A DNA stretch of 64,000 nucleotides from an uncultured bacterium. Lineage in GTDB: Bacteria > Verrucomicrobiota > Lentisphaeria > Victivallales > UBA1829. Of the stretch, positions 60,990 through 64,000 are shown one piece after another (position 1 is the stretch's first letter; each line of letters begins with the position of its first letter). The notes under the pieces were generated by a model, which saw nothing but the letters and a program-made list of their open reading frames with translations, did not search any database and was not told the DNA's origin. The translations under genes and the position numbers were made by a program. The stretch spans positions 4,891 to 68,890 of the forward strand of contig CADCMR010000010.1 in NCBI GenBank assembly GCA_902802585.1, written 5' to 3'.

Positions 60990-63680
60990 ATGACACGCAT
61001 GAAACGCCTCATCCCCGCGCTTCTCTGTGCCTCGCTCTCCATCGGTTCGCTCCGCGCCGCGGAATGGACCGCGGACCAACTGAGACTCTCGGCTCCGTAC
61101 CTGCAGCTCGGCTACTTCGACCAGGGACGCCACAACGCCTCCGTCGAGGGCCGTCCGATCAGCATCGGCGGCGTCAGCTACACGGCAAACTCCGTCGGCA
61201 TCCACGCCGAAGGCGAGTTCATCCTGAAGCTCGACGGCAAGGCTGTTCGCGCGACCGGCGCGGTCGGCATCGACGACGACACGGACGGGCGCGGCAGCGT
61301 CAATTTCCAGTGGTACGACGCCTCCGGCAGCAACCAGAAGCTGCTTTGGGAATCCAAGGAAATGAAAGGCGGCGACAAGGCAAAAGAATTCTCCATCAAC
61401 CTCAACGGCATTACGCGGCTGCGTTTCGTGGCCGCCCAGGGAGCCGATATGGACTATGACCACGCAGACCTCGTGAACTTCAAGATCGAATACAACGGAG
61501 CAGCGCCCGAGCAGCAGTCTCTCGGCGGCGCGGCGGGCGCGTTTGAAACCAACCGCCTGACCTGGAACCTCACCGGCAACGTCGGCGCCGAGCTCCGCCA
61601 GGGCGTCTTTGGCGCGGCGAAACAGCCCGCAACGCCCAATATGGGCCAGGGGCGTCCCGGCCAGGGCGGACGTCCCGGCGGATTCGGCGGCGGTCGCGGC
61701 GGATTCGGCGGCGGCACGCAGAGCGCCATTGCGGCGTGGCCGCGCCTTCCCTCCGCGCTTCTTGAGCCCTCAATCTACATCATCCAGGAAGACGGCACGC
61801 ACAACCTCGAGCTCCGCATTGCGAGAAAGTCGATCCGCCAGCTCGACGACGAGCGCACGGAAGCGGCGTTCGAGCTGAAGGATCCGCTGTACCCTGTCAC
61901 GGTCACACTGATCGCCACCGCGTTCAAGACCGCCGATGTCTTCACTTCGCAGATTGTCGTCCGCAACAACGGCGAAAAGAACATCACGCTGCTCAACCGC
62001 GACGCCGCGTTCGTCAACCTGCCGTTCACCAACGACACCTACCTCACCAGCTTCTACGGCGACTGGGGCCGCGAAATGACCGAGATCCACGAGGATAAGG
62101 TCGGTCGCGGCATCGTGAAGCACGTGAACAACGGCGGTTCCCGCGTCGCCGTCCCGGACTATCCGGGCTGCTACATCTCTTTCGACGGCAAGCTCCAGGA
62201 GGAGAAGGGCCGCGTCTTCGCCGCCGCCATCGCGTGGAGCGGCAGCTGGGAGTATAAACTCTCCACCACGCAGAACAACGCCGTCTTCTTCTCCGCCGGC
62301 GTCCCCGGCACCCCGACCATCCTGAAGCCCGGCGAGACCTACAACTCCCCGAAGATCGTCATGACGTTCTCTAACGAGGGCGCCGGCCAGGCTTCCCGCA
62401 ACCTCCACAACTACGGACGCATGTACGGCGTGTACAACGGCGACAAGCAGCGCCCGCTCGTGCTCAACAGCTGGGAAGGCACGTACATGAACTTCAACGA
62501 AGCCAAGCTCGACACCTACATCCCCGACGCAGCCAAGCTCGGCGTCGAATACTTCGTGCTTGACGACGGCTGGTTCGGCAACAAGTACCCGCGCAACAAC
62601 GACACGCAGGGACTCGGCGACTGGATGGTCAACAAGGCGAAGCTCCCGCATGGCATTGAGCACCTCTGCGACCTGTGCGAACAGAACGGCATCAAGTTCG
62701 GCATCTGGGTCGAGCCTGAAATGATCTGCCCGAAGAGCGAACTCTTCGATGCGCATCCCGAGTACGCCACCGAGCTGAAGGGCCGCGGCGTCCAGCTCAT
62801 CCGCAACCAGCGCATCCTCGACCTCGCCAACCCCGTCGTCGAAGAATACGTCTACAAATGCGTCGCGGACATCCTGAGGGAACATCCGCGCGTCGCCTAC
62901 ATCAAGTGGGACCACAACGCCACGCTCGCCTCCAATCCCGGCAGCCACGTCGACCTCGACAACCAGGGCGCGTTCTCCGACAAGTTCACCGAAGCCTACT
63001 ACCGCATCATGGCGCGCCTCCGCAAGGAGTTCCCGAACGTGATCTTCCAGGCGTGCGGCTCCGGCGGCATGCGCGGCGACATCGGCGCGTTGCAGTACAG
63101 CGAGGAAATCTGGGGCAGCGACCAGACCAACGGCGTCAACCGCATCTCCATCCAGTGGGGCTGGAGCCACTTCCTCCCGGTCAAGGCGGTCGCCGCCCAC
63201 GTCGGTTGCCTCGGCGAGGGCGACTACAAGTTCCGCACCGACGTCGCCATGACCGCGCGCCTCGGCGTCGAGCTCGATCCGGCGTCCCAGGGCGCCCGCA
63301 GGCTCGACAACCCCGAGAACATCGCGAAGGGCATCGCCGTCTACAAGCAGCTCCGCCCGCTCCTCCACAGCGCAGACCTTTACCGCGGCCGCAGCCCAAT
63401 GGATTCCCAAACCACCGAACTCACGTTCGTCTCCCAGGACAAGACCCAGGCCGTCTTCTTCGGATTCAAGCGCAACCGCGGCGCGAGGACCGAGACCATC
63501 AAGGCTTCCGGTCTCGATCCGAACGCAAAGTACAAGCTCACCGAAATGAACCCCGACACCGAGCCGCGCATCGCCGCCGGACAGACCCTCACGGGCGCCC
63601 AACTTATGCAGAACGGCGTCGAAGTCAAGTTCCCGGATAAAATCTCCAGCGTGAACATCAAGCTTGACAAAGTCCAGTGA
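60990..63680 (+). CDS. secreted GH36 alpha-galactosidase with NPCBM domain and Gly-rich insert
   Basis: About 896 residues. It hydrolyses alpha-galactosides such as raffinose, melibiose or galactomannan side chains. A signal peptide (MTRMKRLIPALLCASLSIGS) is followed by an NPCBM-type carbohydrate-binding domain (~28-180; YLQLGYFDQGRHNASVEG, NSVGIHAEGEFILKLDG). A Gly/Arg/Phe-rich insert (~215-245) follows. The GH36 N-domain is next, then the catalytic barrel with WEGTYMNFNEAKL, LDDGWFG and YIKWDHNATL (nucleophile Asp). SGGMRGDIGALQYSEEIWGSDQTNGVN includes the acid/base Asp. AAGGA lies upstream of 60990. Confidence 0.94.
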   Translation: MTRMKRLIPALLCASLSIGSLRAAEWTADQLRLSAPYLQLGYFDQGRHNASVEGRPISIGGVSYTANSVGIHAEGEFILKLDGKAVRATGAVGIDDDTDGRGSVNFQWYDASGSNQKLLWESKEMKGGDKAKEFSINLNGITRLRFVAAQGADMDYDHADLVNFKIEYNGAAPEQQSLGGAAGAFETNRLTWNLTGNVGAELRQGVFGAAKQPATPNMGQGRPGQGGRPGGFGGGRGGFGGGTQSAIAAWPRLPSALLEPSIYIIQEDGTHNLELRIARKSIRQLDDERTEAAFELKDPLYPVTVTLIATAFKTADVFTSQIVVRNNGEKNITLLNRDAAFVNLPFTNDTYLTSFYGDWGREMTEIHEDKVGRGIVKHVNNGGSRVAVPDYPGCYISFDGKLQEEKGRVFAAAIAWSGSWEYKLSTTQNNAVFFSAGVPGTPTILKPGETYNSPKIVMTFSNEGAGQASRNLHNYGRMYGVYNGDKQRPLVLNSWEGTYMNFNEAKLDTYIPDAAKLGVEYFVLDDGWFGNKYPRNNDTQGLGDWMVNKAKLPHGIEHLCDLCEQNGIKFGIWVEPEMICPKSELFDAHPEYATELKGRGVQLIRNQRILDLANPVVEEYVYKCVADILREHPRVAYIKWDHNATLASNPGSHVDLDNQGAFSDKFTEAYYRIMARLRKEFPNVIFQACGSGGMRGDIGALQYSEEIWGSDQTNGVNRISIQWGWSHFLPVKAVAAHVGCLGEGDYKFRTDVAMTARLGVELDPASQGARRLDNPENIAKGIAVYKQLRPLLHSADLYRGRSPMDSQTTELTFVSQDKTQAVFFGFKRNRGARTETIKASGLDPNAKYKLTEMNPDTEPRIAAGQTLTGAQLMQNGVEVKFPDKISSVNIKLDKVQ

Positions 63681-63714
63681 GCTGAATCCAGCTGATAAAC
63701 CTCAGCAAAGCAGC

Positions 63715-63750
63715 GCGGACGCCGGACCACAAACCGGCGTCCGCTTTTTT
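63715..63750 (+). terminator. terminator of the alpha-galactosidase gene
   Basis: Arms GCGGACGCCGG and CCGGCGTCCGC with an 8-base loop, then six T. Confidence 0.95.
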
Positions 63751-63780
63751 CCGGCATCCGTGCTGGAACGGGGGCATCTC

Positions 63781-63808
63781 TTGTATGGACTCCTCCTATA
63801 TATATTAT
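63781..63808 (+). promoter_or_regulatory. candidate promoter at the right edge
   Basis: TTGTAT, 16 bases and TATTAT. It points into the structured stretch that follows. No gene start is seen before the window ends. Confidence 0.45.
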
Positions 63809-63830
63809 AACCTGTATTCAAGTCAGCATC

Positions 63831-63927
63831 TTTCCTTTTCCGAGAATAGAGCTGAGAGCTCGCCGGAGGAAAAGGAAAAGTTGCACCTTTTGTTGTGCAA
63901 ATTCAGGGACAGCACCGATATCGGCTT
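63831..63927. other. nested inverted repeats, possible leader or small RNA
   Basis: Arms TTTCCTTTTCC (63831-63841) and GGAAAAGGAAA (63868-63878) enclose an inner GAGCT/AGCTC pair. A TTGCAC/GTGCAA hairpin (63881-63900) and the palindrome CCGATATCGG (63918-63927) follow. No coding frame is evident. It may be a structured 5' leader, a small RNA or the end of a mobile element cut by the window edge. Confidence 0.4.
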
Positions 63928-64000
63928 CTTTCAAGCTATCTCTTTGACTTTTCCGACTTTTCTCCCTTTTCCTTTGCCACAAACCGTCGAAGAACCAGAT

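Overview
This window is GC-rich bacterial chromosome with very dense, mostly operonic genes. The lineage suggested is an anaerobic, diderm member of the PVC group, most likely Lentisphaeria/Victivallales, possibly from an animal gut. This is inferred from gene content, because no rRNA or other decisive marker is present. The supporting content is: a trimeric [FeFe]-hydrogenase with a sensory hydrogenase (fermentative anaerobe); a GT9 heptosyltransferase-like enzyme and lipoproteins (outer membrane); type IV pilus ATPases; secreted glycoside hydrolases; and giant AIDA-repeat/FG-GAP and RTX proteins.

Layout. 1-690: a collapsed group IIC intron just behind a transcription terminator. 688-7690: a glycine-rich secreted protein, a lipoprotein, signal peptidase I, RmuC and a DsbD-like thiol reductase. 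7867-17722 (minus): a Sel1 protein, then a long housekeeping operon read leftward (LysM lipoprotein, PhoH, 7TM-HD phosphodiesterase, YbeY, CorC-like, DUF502, XseA, EEP-family hydrolase) with repeated 4-14 bp overlaps. 17784-22293 (minus): fatty-acid genes fabD-fabG-acpP-fabF, with acpP bracketed by its own promoter and terminator, plus tsaC and an FtsB/DivIC-like gene. 22439-30244 (minus): a six-gene hydrogen operon (2Fe-2S ferredoxin, group C sensory hydrogenase with PAS, SpoIIE-type phosphatase, NuoE-like, NuoF-like and catalytic hydrogenase). 30520-36493: a CDF metal exporter, a 1253-aa hybrid histidine kinase and a cysteine-less thioredoxin-fold protein. 36584-41525 (minus): a GH39-like enzyme with a histone-H1-like tail, a secreted hypothetical protein, a GT9 glycosyltransferase and a metallophosphoesterase. 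41732-47558: type IV pilus motor genes (two PilB/GspE paralogues, PilT, PilC). 47621-49001: coaX-like and trpF. 49277-53057: a repeat-rich surface protein and a small RTX protein, each with its own strong promoter. 53202-58302 (minus): an HlyD / fused ABC-ABC-permease / ABC-2 permease exporter. 58534-60573 (minus): a membrane-anchored PstS-like protein and a second Sel1 protein. 60990-63680: a secreted GH36 alpha-galactosidase with an NPCBM domain. The right end holds a promoter followed by nested inverted repeats and no gene.

How it fits together. The hydrogenase trio probably oxidises NADH and ferredoxin to H2 (electron bifurcation), while the PAS-bearing hydrogenase and the phosphatase probably sense H2 or redox state and adjust expression. 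GH36 and GH39 would feed plant-type sugars into fermentation. The signal-peptide-less surface proteins sit next to an HlyD/ABC exporter. Most domain calls rest on motifs read directly from translated sequence. Promoters and terminators are read by eye from -35/-10 spacing and hairpins, so they are candidates rather than mapped sites.
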